A DNA stretch of 64,000 nt. Source: Pseudoalteromonas sp. XMcav2-N (GTDB lineage Bacteria > Pseudomonadota > Gammaproteobacteria > Enterobacterales > Alteromonadaceae). The stretch is from assembly GCF_024124545.1 (NCBI RefSeq), contig NZ_JAMXSF010000012.1:96823-160822 (forward strand). The letters run 5' to 3'. Shown here piece by piece: positions 29,147-37,844 of the stretch (within the stretch, counting starts at the first letter, position 1; every line of letters starts with the position of its first letter). The notes under the pieces were generated by a model. The model was not told the origin of the DNA and searched no databases. It saw nothing but the letters and a program-made list of their open reading frames with translations. Position numbers and translations under genes: made by a program.

Positions 29147-31573
29147 ATGCGCTTACTTTCTCAGGGGCTCAACCGAGTGGCCCAATGGACCAACCGCTTG
29201 CTGGTCAGGAGCAAACTGTTGCCGACAGATCCGGTCTCGCAGTTCGACCTGGATCCAAACTTGCCCACTTTTTATGTTGCCCGACTAAACTCTCGGGCCG
29301 ATCTGGCTGCTTTGAATGCGATGTGTAAAAAGCTGGGACTGCCAAGCCCGATGCAGGATCAGGTGCTGGGAAGTAAAACACTGCCGCGTTTTATCGGCAT
29401 CAAGAACCCGACTCCGCTACTGAGTAAAACACCAGGCCCAAGCCCGGCGATTGATCAGGGCAAAGCCATTTTCTCTGCCCTGCGCGCGCACCCGGACATC
29501 AAAGCACAAGTGATCCCGGTGACTGTGTTATGGGGTCGTAATCCCGGTAAAGAAAAGCCCGGTTTAGGTACCCTGTTTAGCCATTCGCTGACACCCAGCT
29601 GGTTACGCAAGGCCATGGTGGTGCTGTTTTCCGGCCGCGACAATTTGGTACGCTTTTCCGCTCCCATCGCGCTGGATCAACTTATGACAGACAAAGCAGA
29701 TGTCGACGAGTTACCCCACAAATTACTGCGGGTAGCCCGGGTGCACTTTCACCGCCAGAAGCTGGCCGCAACAGGACCCAAGTTGCCCTCTCGCGAAGCC
29801 TTGTTCAACTCTCTGTTGGCTGCACCGAGCATAAAAAGGGCCATTGCCGACGAAGCCAAATCAAAAGGGCTGAGCCATGACGAAGCGCGGCTAAAAGCAC
29901 TGGAGTTGCTCGAAGAAGTCGCAGCCAACTATTCTGAAGCCATGGTCCGTGTCGGAGATCGCGTACTGACCTGGCTATGGAATAAACTCTACAACGGCAT
30001 TGAAGTAAAAAATGCAGAACGCGTACATGAACTGGCCGACAAAGGTCATGAGATCATCTATGTGCCTTGTCATCGCAGCCACATGGACTATCTGCTGCTG
30101 ACCTATGTGATTTATCATCAGGGCCTGGTGCCGCCGCACATTGCTGCAGGGGTAAATCTCAATTTCTTCCCGGCTGGCGGTATTTTCCGCCGTTGTGGTG
30201 CGTTTTTTATTCGCCGCTCCTTCGCTGGTAACAAGCTCTACTCCGCCATCTTCAAGGAATATCTGACCCAACTGTTTATCAAAGGCTATTCCGTCAAGTT
30301 CTATACCGAAGGTGGCCGCAGCCGTACAGGCCGCTTATTGCCACCCAAAACCGGCATGCTGGCCATGACTATGCAGTCAATGTTGCGTGGTATCGACCGC
30401 CCCATCTCCATTGTGCCTGTTTATATTGGCTATGAGCATGTCATGGAGATCAACACCTATCTGAAGGAACTGGCAGGTAACAGTAAAAAGAATGAATCAG
30501 TCGCCGGGGTATTTAAAGCCATTAAAAACCTCAAAAACTATGGCCGCGGCTATCTGAACTTTGGTGAGCCTATCCACCTGAATCAATACCTGAATGAACA
30601 TCAGGCTGACTGGCGAGATACCATTGGCCAGGATGAAGCCGTTAAACCACAATGGCTGAACGGTCAGGTTGCGCTGGTCGCAGACCAAATCATGACCAAC
30701 ATTAATGCCAGTGCGGCACTGAACTCCATCAACCTGCTGGCCATGATACTGTTGTGTAATGAACAGTTTGCACTGAGCAAACAGAAGCTGTTAGCCCAGT
30801 TACGCTTCTACCTCACCCTGCAAAGTCAGGCACCTTACAGTGCCAATGTGACCGCACCGGACGAAGACGCTGAGGCGCTGCTAAAGCATGCGCTGAAACT
30901 GGACAAATTCGATGTGCTGGAGGATGAGCTGGGTGAGATCATCACCATTAAGGAAAAAGAACGCACGCTGTTCAATTATTACCGCAACAACATTTTACAC
31001 CTGTTTGCCGTACCCAGCGTGATTGCTCAGATGTTGTTTAACCGTTACAGCGTCACGGTTACTGAGTGCCAGGAGCGTCTAAGCACACTGTACCCACTCT
31101 TTGCCAAAGAGTGGTTTATGCATGATCTGCGTGAAGACTATATAACAGAAGTGCTGAACTGCTTCGCTCAGCAGGGTCTCATAGACTTTGATGGCCACCT
31201 CGCCACTACAGTGAAAGACAACAAGGCACTGGCACAACTGGAAATGCTCGGCAAAGTGATCCATCTGACACTGGAGCGCTATGCCATCAGTGTCAGCTTG
31301 CTACTGCGAGATAAAGGGATTGCTCGTGCTACGCTGGAGAGCGAAAGTGAGGTGCTGGCAAAACGACTGGGGACCTTACATGGCATTAAGAGCCCGGAGT
31401 TTTTTGACAAGAAAGTGCAGAGTAACCTGATTAGTGTGCTGCAGGCACAAGGCTTTATCGACATTTCTGATCAGCAAAAAATCGCAGCGTTGCCCTCGCT
31501 CACAAACCTGTCTGATCACCTCAATGATCTGCTGCCAGCCAGGATCTGGCAGTCCATCCGAGACACACTGTAA
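29147..31573 (+). CDS. plsB: Glycerol-3-phosphate acyltransferase PlsB
   Basis: PlsB is the inner-membrane enzyme that puts the first acyl chain on glycerol-3-phosphate. The 808-residue product shows the acyltransferase blocks in order: HRSHMD (HX4D, about residue 307), GGIFRRCGAFFIRRSF, FYTEGGRSRTGR and IVPVYIGYE. A longer frame starts at 28940 (877 residues), but ATG 29147 gives the E. coli length (807) and aligned start. Its ribosome binding site is weak. Divergent from the S10 operon, convergent with tesB. Confidence 0.96.
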   Translation: MRLLSQGLNRVAQWTNRLLVRSKLLPTDPVSQFDLDPNLPTFYVARLNSRADLAALNAMCKKLGLPSPMQDQVLGSKTLPRFIGIKNPTPLLSKTPGPSPAIDQGKAIFSALRAHPDIKAQVIPVTVLWGRNPGKEKPGLGTLFSHSLTPSWLRKAMVVLFSGRDNLVRFSAPIALDQLMTDKADVDELPHKLLRVARVHFHRQKLAATGPKLPSREALFNSLLAAPSIKRAIADEAKSKGLSHDEARLKALELLEEVAANYSEAMVRVGDRVLTWLWNKLYNGIEVKNAERVHELADKGHEIIYVPCHRSHMDYLLLTYVIYHQGLVPPHIAAGVNLNFFPAGGIFRRCGAFFIRRSFAGNKLYSAIFKEYLTQLFIKGYSVKFYTEGGRSRTGRLLPPKTGMLAMTMQSMLRGIDRPISIVPVYIGYEHVMEINTYLKELAGNSKKNESVAGVFKAIKNLKNYGRGYLNFGEPIHLNQYLNEHQADWRDTIGQDEAVKPQWLNGQVALVADQIMTNINASAALNSINLLAMILLCNEQFALSKQKLLAQLRFYLTLQSQAPYSANVTAPDEDAEALLKHALKLDKFDVLEDELGEIITIKEKERTLFNYYRNNILHLFAVPSVIAQMLFNRYSVTVTECQERLSTLYPLFAKEWFMHDLREDYITEVLNCFAQQGLIDFDGHLATTVKDNKALAQLEMLGKVIHLTLERYAISVSLLLRDKGIARATLESESEVLAKRLGTLHGIKSPEFFDKKVQSNLISVLQAQGFIDISDQQKIAALPSLTNLSDHLNDLLPARIWQSIRDTL

Positions 31574-31598
31574 AGGACGAACTACCAACCCGTCGGCG

Positions 31599-32465
31599 TC
31601 AGCGCGCTTCGCGCTGGCGCATAACCCCTTCCTGAATAGTCGACGCCACCAACTCCCCCTGACGATTAAAGAACTGACCCCTGACCAGACCGCGACCATT
31701 ACTAGCACTGGGGCTATCAACACTGTAGAGCAGCCACTCGTCCATGCGGAAAGGACGATGAAACCACATGGCATGATCTATGGTTGCAACTTGCATATTC
31801 TTCTGCATAAAGGATACGCCATGGGGCTGCAACGCCGTCGGTAAAAACTCAAAATCCGAGGCATACGCCAGCAAGTAGTTATGGATACGGCGATCATCGG
31901 GCATCTCGCCACTGGCTTTAAACCAGACATGACGCACAGGCTCCATCACCTCAGGCTGAAACGGGTTGTGAAATTCCACCGGGCGCATTTCAATGGGCAT
32001 CTGTTGCGTAAACTTGGCAACCAGTGGCTCAGGGATCAGATCGGCTTTGTCCTGATAAAACTCCAGCGATGACCGCAGTGCCTCGGGCCCGGGAACCTCA
32101 GGCATTTCAGACTGGTGTGATAAGCCTGGTTCATCTCCCTGGAAAGAGGCCGTCATATAAAAGATAGGCTTGCCGTACTGAATGGCGCTGACCCTGCGTG
32201 TACTGAAGCTGCGTCCGTCGCGAATATTCTCCACATCGTACACTATGGGTTTGCTGGCATCACCCGGGCGTAAAAAGTACGAGTGCAACGAATGAACATA
32301 GCGCCCCTCTGGCAATGTATATTTAGCTGCCGACAGCGCCTGACCCATTACCTGGCCGCCAAACACTTGCGGGAAGCCCAGATCCTGGCTCTGACCGCGG
32401 TAGATCCCCTGTTCAATTTCTTCCAGCTGAAGTAGCTCCAGCAACCCTTTTAATGCCTGACTCAT
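31599..32465 (-). CDS. tesB: Acyl-CoA thioesterase II (TesB)
   Basis: A cytoplasmic double-hotdog thioesterase that releases fatty acids from acyl-CoA. Features in the 288 residues: [20 protein letters not shown] (N-terminal hotdog), SYFLRPGD, and [15 protein letters not shown] [17 protein letters not shown] near 225-241, containing the catalytic Asp of the D-T/S-Q triad. The C-terminal [19 protein letters not shown] is typical. ATG 32465. Only 25 bp separate its stop from that of plsB. Confidence 0.95.
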   Translation of the reverse strand: MSQALKGLLELLQLEEIEQGIYRGQSQDLGFPQVFGGQVMGQALSAAKYTLPEGRYVHSLHSYFLRPGDASKPIVYDVENIRDGRSFSTRRVSAIQYGKPIFYMTASFQGDEPGLSHQSEMPEVPGPEALRSSLEFYQDKADLIPEPLVAKFTQQMPIEMRPVEFHNPFQPEVMEPVRHVWFKASGEMPDDRRIHNYLLAYASDFEFLPTALQPHGVSFMQKNMQVATIDHAMWFHRPFRMDEWLLYSVDSPSASNGRGLVRGQFFNRQGELVASTIQEGVMRQREAR

Positions 32466-32638
32466 TGCGCACCTCTTTCACTCGTAGCTGATCTCATAAT
32501 TATACACTATTGTGCAAGTAAAGAGAGGCATCGCAAGTTAAATCAGGTGGTTAACCCTGAACGATAGACTGAGTACATAGCGGGTCAGGCAAGAGTGAGG
32601 TAAACTGGTTGCCCGCTTCCTCAGACAAGGTAATTGAC

Positions 32639-33103
32639 ATGGCATACTGGTTATTTAAAACCGAACCCGACGCATTTTCCATTGACGATCTGCATCAGGC
32701 CCCGGAGCAAAGTACGTTCTGGGAAGGGATCCGCAATTATCAGGCACGCAACTTTCTGCGCGACGACGTAAAAGTGGGCGATCAGGTCTTTATTTATCAC
32801 TCAAGCTGTAAAGTCCCAGCCGTTGTGGGTATCGCCACAATAACTAAGGACGCTGAGGCCGACCCCCACCAGTTTGACTTGAGCAGCGATTATTATGATG
32901 CCAAATCCAGCCAGGAAAACCCACGCTGGGTCGGTGTAACACTGCGCTATGCGCAACATCTGACACGCCCTGTGACACTCAAGGCAATTAAAGCCGATGC
33001 TGCCATCACCGAGCTGGCGCTGAAAAAAGCCGGCCGGCTATCTATTATGCCAGTCACTGAAGCGGAGTGGACACATATCTGCCGGCTTGGTGGGGCTGTG
33101 TAA
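32639..33103 (+). CDS. EVE domain protein (thymocyte nuclear protein 1-like)
   Basis: A 154-residue single EVE domain protein, a PUA-like fold thought to bind modified bases in nucleic acid. It starts MAYWLFKTEPDAFSIDDL, then WEGIRNYQARNFLRD, VFIYHSSC and PAVVGIA, all typical. The frame extends to a TTG at 32609, but ATG 32639 has an AAGG site 9 bp upstream and aligns with the family. Stand-alone gene; the partner is unknown. Confidence 0.9.
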   Translation: MAYWLFKTEPDAFSIDDLHQAPEQSTFWEGIRNYQARNFLRDDVKVGDQVFIYHSSCKVPAVVGIATITKDAEADPHQFDLSSDYYDAKSSQENPRWVGVTLRYAQHLTRPVTLKAIKADAAITELALKKAGRLSIMPVTEAEWTHICRLGGAV

Positions 33104-33130
33104 CACCGCCAGGCCAGCGCGCACTGGACT

Positions 33131-33328
33131 TCAGCGATGTTTTTTTTGTTTTCCCCCCTTGGGGATCATAGAGAAGTACAAGATCAACGCCAGCCAGGAA
33201 AACAGCAAAGTACCTATCAGCCAGCCATTTTTTTCATGGCCACGGGTGCGCTTGCTGCCTGCAACCAGCCCTATGGGCAGTAAATACAGGCAGAGCGCGC
33301 CCATCAGTAACATCAGTTCGTCGGTCAT
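33131..33328 (-). CDS. Small two-TM membrane protein coupled to the potassium channel gene
   Basis: A 65-residue protein with hydrophobic segments at about residues 5-23 and 36-54, a short basic loop (GSKRTRGHEKNG) and a basic tail (KGGKQKKHR). Its ATG overlaps the TGA of the channel gene (ATGA at 33325-33328), so it is translated with the channel. The GW-LIG...W arrangement recalls small superinfection-immunity-type membrane proteins, but I would not assign that role. It may be an accessory subunit (inference). Confidence 0.65.
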   Translation of the reverse strand: MTDELMLLMGALCLYLLPIGLVAGSKRTRGHEKNGWLIGTLLFSWLALILYFSMIPKGGKQKKHR

Positions 33329-34386
33329 ACTCGCTCCCAGTTCACCTCACTATGGAGCACCCGCTGCGGAGCTATGTAATGTAGTACATCCCCCCCTTTC
33401 AGCGCGTAGTCCAGAGGTGGGTTTAAATCCATATCACGACCGCTGAGGTCGTGCGCCACCCCCAGCAAAGTCGCATTGTGATGCTCTTTAAAATACAAAA
33501 ATAGCTGACCAAAGGTCAGAGCGCCCAATGACATCGGCAACTGCAAACTAAACTGAGTATCACCATGCAGAGTCGATAGCAGCTCTTCCTGAATACGACT
33601 GGACCCCGGGTCCTGCATCGAACGCACCAGGATCTCGGCAGACATGGCCGTCGAGCACTCGACATTACGGCAGTGCTGACGCAATAATTGCGCTTTAGTT
33701 TCATCGTTAAAATGGGCACTGATGTGCGCAGACGTTTTTACCAGTGGGCTCAGTTTTAACGCCGTAGTAAAGGTCTGATCGTCATCCTGACCATCCACAA
33801 TGATTTTGTCTGCATGAGCCAGTCCGGTGCGACTCAGTTGCTGATCATCGGTAAAACTTACCAGGCGAACAAAGTCGACCTCGGTGAAGCGCAACAGCGG
33901 GTGCTCCATCTCATCACACACCGCCAGCACGATGCGCCTGGCTATGCGTTTGTTGTCGGCCAGTATATATTCGATCATGCGTTCCGTGCGTGTCGCATGC
34001 CAGCCGAAAATAATGATGTGATCGCTCAGATGTGAATAGTCTTTATCGCCCTTCATTGCTCGTTTTACCCAAATTGTAATTAGTTGCCCAACCTTACCCA
34101 GCAAAATACCAAACAGCGCCAGACCCAGCGGGATTTGAAATATGGCTACAACCCAGCGTCCCATATCGGTTGTGGCACTAAAGTCGCCATAACCGACGGT
34201 CGATGTGGTCACCACGTAATAATAGATATAAGTGCTGACGGGCAATAAGGCATGCTCCTGAGCGAACCATAATAGCGCCCAGGTTGCCCCCATATGCAAC
34301 AGTGTCGCCAGACCAATCAAGGGCCAGCTGGCCTGATCAATATGCGCCTGCAATACCAACAGCAAGCGCTTAAATAACAAAGGCAT
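33325..34386 (-). CDS. Two-TM potassium channel with cytoplasmic RCK-like (TrkA-N) domain
   Basis: A 353-residue channel: TM1 near residues 19-40, pore helix and selectivity filter TSTVGYGDF (about 61-69), TM2 near 77-98, then a cytoplasmic Rossmann-like region. The usual RCK GxGxxG motif is replaced by FGWHATRTE, so nucleotide binding may be lost or different. A C-terminal TrkA-C-like part follows (about 265-345, with LLGVAHDLSG). An AAGGACA site precedes ATG 34386. Co-translated with the small membrane protein. Confidence 0.88.
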   Translation of the reverse strand: MPLLFKRLLLVLQAHIDQASWPLIGLATLLHMGATWALLWFAQEHALLPVSTYIYYYVVTTSTVGYGDFSATTDMGRWVVAIFQIPLGLALFGILLGKVGQLITIWVKRAMKGDKDYSHLSDHIIIFGWHATRTERMIEYILADNKRIARRIVLAVCDEMEHPLLRFTEVDFVRLVSFTDDQQLSRTGLAHADKIIVDGQDDDQTFTTALKLSPLVKTSAHISAHFNDETKAQLLRQHCRNVECSTAMSAEILVRSMQDPGSSRIQEELLSTLHGDTQFSLQLPMSLGALTFGQLFLYFKEHHNATLLGVAHDLSGRDMDLNPPLDYALKGGDVLHYIAPQRVLHSEVNWERV

Positions 34387-34586
34387 TGTCCTTCCTATGT
34401 TCCAAGTCTCTGATTTACCATACTGAATAATCAGGATTATGCAACTGAGACAGGTCCTAGGCCATCTTCAGCCACCGGTCTTAATCCTACTCAACCTGCC
34501 AAAGCCCAAATAGTGTGCACAGAGAGTGTTAATTTATTTACTAATAAGTATATACTGAGAGAAGGTACATATCTTAGGATCGCTTT

Positions 34587-35531
34587 ATGGCCGGAGTATT
34601 AGCATCCGTTGATCAACGCACACAATTGGTGGGAGAAAACCGCCTCGAATTACTGTTGTTTCATCTGCACAGCCGACACTTGTTTGCGCTCAATGTATTT
34701 AAGGTCAAAGAAGTCGTTAAACTGCCCCACCTGAATAAGATGCCAAATGCACATCCTAAGGTAGCAGGTGTAACCACCATACGGGGAGAGTCTATACCAG
34801 TGATCGACTTACGCCAGGCGATCTGCATGCCGCACTGTGAATACGACAGCGACAGTAACCTGGTGATCACGGAATATAATCGCACCATCCAAGCATTCCT
34901 GGTCGGTAAAGTCGACCAAATCGTCAATACCACCTGGTCTGATATTATGCCGCCACCACGCTCAGTTGGTCGCAACCACTATCTGACCGCACTGACCAAG
35001 CTCAAACGGGGCGATCAGGAACTGCTGGTTGAAATCATTGACGTAGAAAAAGTACTGGCCGAAATCATTGCGTACGACGTGGTGATCCCCGAAAATATTC
35101 TGGATAAAAACATCATCAATGAGTTCCAGGGACGAAAAATCTTGCATGTTGATGATTCTCCCACCGCTCGTCGCCAGGTGTCAGATACTCTGGCCCAGCT
35201 GGGCATTGAAGTACTGCCCGCCACCGATGGTCATGAAGCATTAAAGCTATTGCAACACTGGGCCGACGAAGGCATCAATGTCGAACAGGAGCTGATGGCG
35301 GTGATCACCGATGCGGAGATGCCGGTCATGGATGGTTATCGATTAACCTATGAGATTCGCAACGACAGTCGTCTGAAGAATCTCTATATCGTGCTCAATA
35401 CCTCGCTCAGTGGCAGCTTCAACAAAGCCATGGTTGAAAAAGTAGGGTGTGATGTTTTCCTGTCAAAGTTCCAGCCGGACCGCCTGGTTGAGGAAATGCA
35501 GCGTCGACTAAAAGACGTGCTGAATCAGTAA
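34587..35531 (+). CDS. cheV: Chemotaxis coupling/response-regulator protein CheV
   Basis: A 314-residue CheW-REC fusion that links receptors to CheA and adjusts coupling by phosphorylation. The CheW domain is about residues 18-165 (HLFALNVFKVKEV, PVIDLRQAI). The receiver is about 187-312, with DDSPTARR acidic pocket, phosphoacceptor Asp in ITDAEMPVMDG, and the late Thr and Lys (NTSLSG, FLSKF). AGGA precedes the ATG. Its TAA overlaps the LexA box of uvrD. Confidence 0.94.
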   Translation: MAGVLASVDQRTQLVGENRLELLLFHLHSRHLFALNVFKVKEVVKLPHLNKMPNAHPKVAGVTTIRGESIPVIDLRQAICMPHCEYDSDSNLVITEYNRTIQAFLVGKVDQIVNTTWSDIMPPPRSVGRNHYLTALTKLKRGDQELLVEIIDVEKVLAEIIAYDVVIPENILDKNIINEFQGRKILHVDDSPTARRQVSDTLAQLGIEVLPATDGHEALKLLQHWADEGINVEQELMAVITDAEMPVMDGYRLTYEIRNDSRLKNLYIVLNTSLSGSFNKAMVEKVGCDVFLSKFQPDRLVEEMQRRLKDVLNQ

Positions 35532-35549
35532 CTGTATATAAAAACAGGT
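35530..35549. promoter_or_regulatory. LexA box upstream of uvrD
   Basis: CTGTATATAAAAACAG (35532-35547) is an exact CTGT-N8-ACAG with the AT-rich centre of the E. coli-type SOS box. It lies about 130 bp before uvrD, whose homologue is LexA-controlled in E. coli. It overlaps the cheV stop codon. Confidence 0.85.
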
Positions 35550-35678
35550 AAATAGAATTTAAAACCTCATACTTATCATTTAGTTAGTTTTAAAGGAGTG
35601 CAAAACACCCGCACCAAACTGGGCTTTGTGCCCTGCCCTAGGTATACTTTGCGCTGAATATAGACGATGGGCGCAAAG

Positions 35679-37844
35679 ATGGACGTATCAGAATTACTTG
35701 ACGGCTTAAACGACAAACAACGTGAAGCAGTGGCTGCGCCGCTGCAAAATATGCTGGTATTGGCAGGCGCTGGCTCGGGCAAAACCCGGGTACTGGTGCA
35801 CCGCATTGCCTGGCTGATGCAGGTTGAGCATGCCTCTCCCTACAGCATCTTTGCCGTCACCTTCACCAACAAAGCCGCTAAAGAGATGCGTACCCGGGTT
35901 GAAGAGACCTTGCAAAGTCCGGTAGGCGGCATGTGGATCGGCACCTTCCATGGTCTGGCTCACCGTATTTTGCGCGCCCATCATCGTGAAGCCAAACTGC
36001 CCGAGTCATTTCAGATTTTAGATTCCGACGATCAGCTAAGAATGATCAAACGCCTGCTGAAATCGATGAACATCGATGATAAAAAGTGGCCACCCAAGCA
36101 GCTCAGTTGGTACATCAGTGCGCGTAAAGACGAAGGTCAGCGCCCTAAAGACATTACCGCCCATGACGTCAACGAACAACTGATGTTGCAGGTGTATACC
36201 GCCTATCAGGATGCCTGTGACCGCGCCGGATTAGTCGACTTTGCTGAGATCTTGCTACGCTGCTATGAAGTACTGCAACAATACCCCACTTTGCTGCGTC
36301 ACTACCAGCAACGCTTCCGCCATATGCTGGTTGACGAATTCCAGGATACCAATAGCATTCAGTATTTATGGCTAAAACTGCTGGCAGGTAGCGACAGCAA
36401 TATCATGATTGTAGGCGATGACGACCAGAGTATTTATGGCTGGCGGGGCGCACGCATTGAAAACATCAAACGCTTTTTGAGCGACTTTGACGCAGAAACC
36501 ATTCGCCTGGAGCAGAACTATCGCTCCACCGGCACCATACTGAAAGCGTCCAACGCGCTGATCCAGAACAACGCCGAGCGCATGGGTAAGAGCCTCTGGA
36601 CCGACGGCAATCAGGGTGAGCCGATTTCCGTGTATGCCGCGTTTAACGAACTGGATGAAGCGCGGTTTATGGTCGGTAAAGTAAAATCCTGGCTGCAGGG
36701 CGGCAACGCACTGAGCGACTGTGCTGTGCTTTATCGCAGCAATGCCCAGTCTCGGGTACTGGAAGAGGCTTTGTTACAGGAAGGCCTGAAGTATCGCATT
36801 TACGGCGGTATGCGCTTCTTCGAACGCCAGGAGATCAAAGATGCCCTGTCTTATCTGCGCTTGATCAGCAACCGCAATGATGATGCCGCGTTTGAACGGG
36901 TGATCAACACCCCGGCTCGTGGCATTGGCGACAAAACTCTGAGCCATATTCGTGATTGCGCCCGGGCAGAGTCGCTGCCGCTGTGGTATGCCGCCAAAGC
37001 CGTGCTGGAGCAAGGGCACCTGGCTGGCCGCGCCGCCACCGCTATTCGCCGTTTTATTGAACTGGTTGAGCAGCTCGACGACAAGCTGATGGAACTCGAA
37101 CTGGCCGAACAAGCCAAGACCACCATAGAGCAATCCGGGTTGCTGGCCATGTATCAGGCCGAAAAAGGTGAAAAAGGCCGTGCCCGAGTAGAAAACCTTG
37201 AGGAATTGATCAACGCCTGTGGTCAGTTTGAACTACCGGTAGAAGAAGAGTTTACCTCGCCACTGCAGGGGTTTTTGGCGTATACCTCGCTGGAGTCTGG
37301 AGAAGGTCAGGCCGATGAGCATGAAGATGCCGTACAGATGATGACGCTGCACTCGGCCAAGGGCCTGGAGTTTCCACTGGTCTTTATGGTGGGCGTGGAA
37401 GAAGGCATGTTCCCGTCACAACAAAGCCATGAAGAATCCGGTCGCCTCGAAGAAGAGCGCCGCCTGTGTTACGTGGGCATGACCCGGGCAATGGAAAAGC
37501 TCTATATCAGTCATGCGGAAAGCCGTCGCCTCTATGGTCAGGAAAAATACCACAGCCCGTCGCGCTTTTTACGCGAGATCCCCGAAGACTGCCTGGAAGA
37601 AATTCGCATCAAGACGCAAGTATCTCGCCCGGCACCCAGTGGTCGTTTCAGCAGCTCGGTGAGCCATGCCGTGTTTGAAGACAGCGGCTTCAGCCTGGGC
37701 CAGCGCGTATTACATGCCAAATTTGGAGCCGGCACGGTACTCAATTACGAAGGCAGCGGCGCACAGTCACGCATTCAGGTTAACTTTGACGATGTCGGCA
37801 GCAAATGGCTGGTGACTGCCTATGCCAGACTGCAAGAACTCTAA
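35679..37844 (+). CDS. uvrD: DNA helicase II UvrD
   Basis: UvrD is a 3'-to-5' superfamily 1 helicase of nucleotide excision and mismatch repair. The 721-residue product shows AGAGSGKTRV (motif I), TFTNKAAKEM (Ia), DEFQDTN (II), GDDDQSIYGWRGA (III), EQNYRS, LHSAKGLEFP (V) and VGMTRA (VI). The C-terminal Tudor-like tail (LGQRVLHAKFG...) binds partners such as RNA polymerase or UvrB. A start four codons earlier (35667) is possible; 35679 matches E. coli UvrD (MDVS..LL). First gene of an overlapping four-gene run behind a LexA box. Confidence 0.97.
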   Translation: MDVSELLDGLNDKQREAVAAPLQNMLVLAGAGSGKTRVLVHRIAWLMQVEHASPYSIFAVTFTNKAAKEMRTRVEETLQSPVGGMWIGTFHGLAHRILRAHHREAKLPESFQILDSDDQLRMIKRLLKSMNIDDKKWPPKQLSWYISARKDEGQRPKDITAHDVNEQLMLQVYTAYQDACDRAGLVDFAEILLRCYEVLQQYPTLLRHYQQRFRHMLVDEFQDTNSIQYLWLKLLAGSDSNIMIVGDDDQSIYGWRGARIENIKRFLSDFDAETIRLEQNYRSTGTILKASNALIQNNAERMGKSLWTDGNQGEPISVYAAFNELDEARFMVGKVKSWLQGGNALSDCAVLYRSNAQSRVLEEALLQEGLKYRIYGGMRFFERQEIKDALSYLRLISNRNDDAAFERVINTPARGIGDKTLSHIRDCARAESLPLWYAAKAVLEQGHLAGRAATAIRRFIELVEQLDDKLMELELAEQAKTTIEQSGLLAMYQAEKGEKGRARVENLEELINACGQFELPVEEEFTSPLQGFLAYTSLESGEGQADEHEDAVQMMTLHSAKGLEFPLVFMVGVEEGMFPSQQSHEESGRLEEERRLCYVGMTRAMEKLYISHAESRRLYGQEKYHSPSRFLREIPEDCLEEIRIKTQVSRPAPSGRFSSSVSHAVFEDSGFSLGQRVLHAKFGAGTVLNYEGSGAQSRIQVNFDDVGSKWLVTAYARLQEL

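Noticed and set aside
31599..31625. Hairpin cagcgcg-ctt-cgcgctg at the end of tesB as a terminator
   Set aside because: It lies within the tesB coding end and is not followed by a U tract on either strand.
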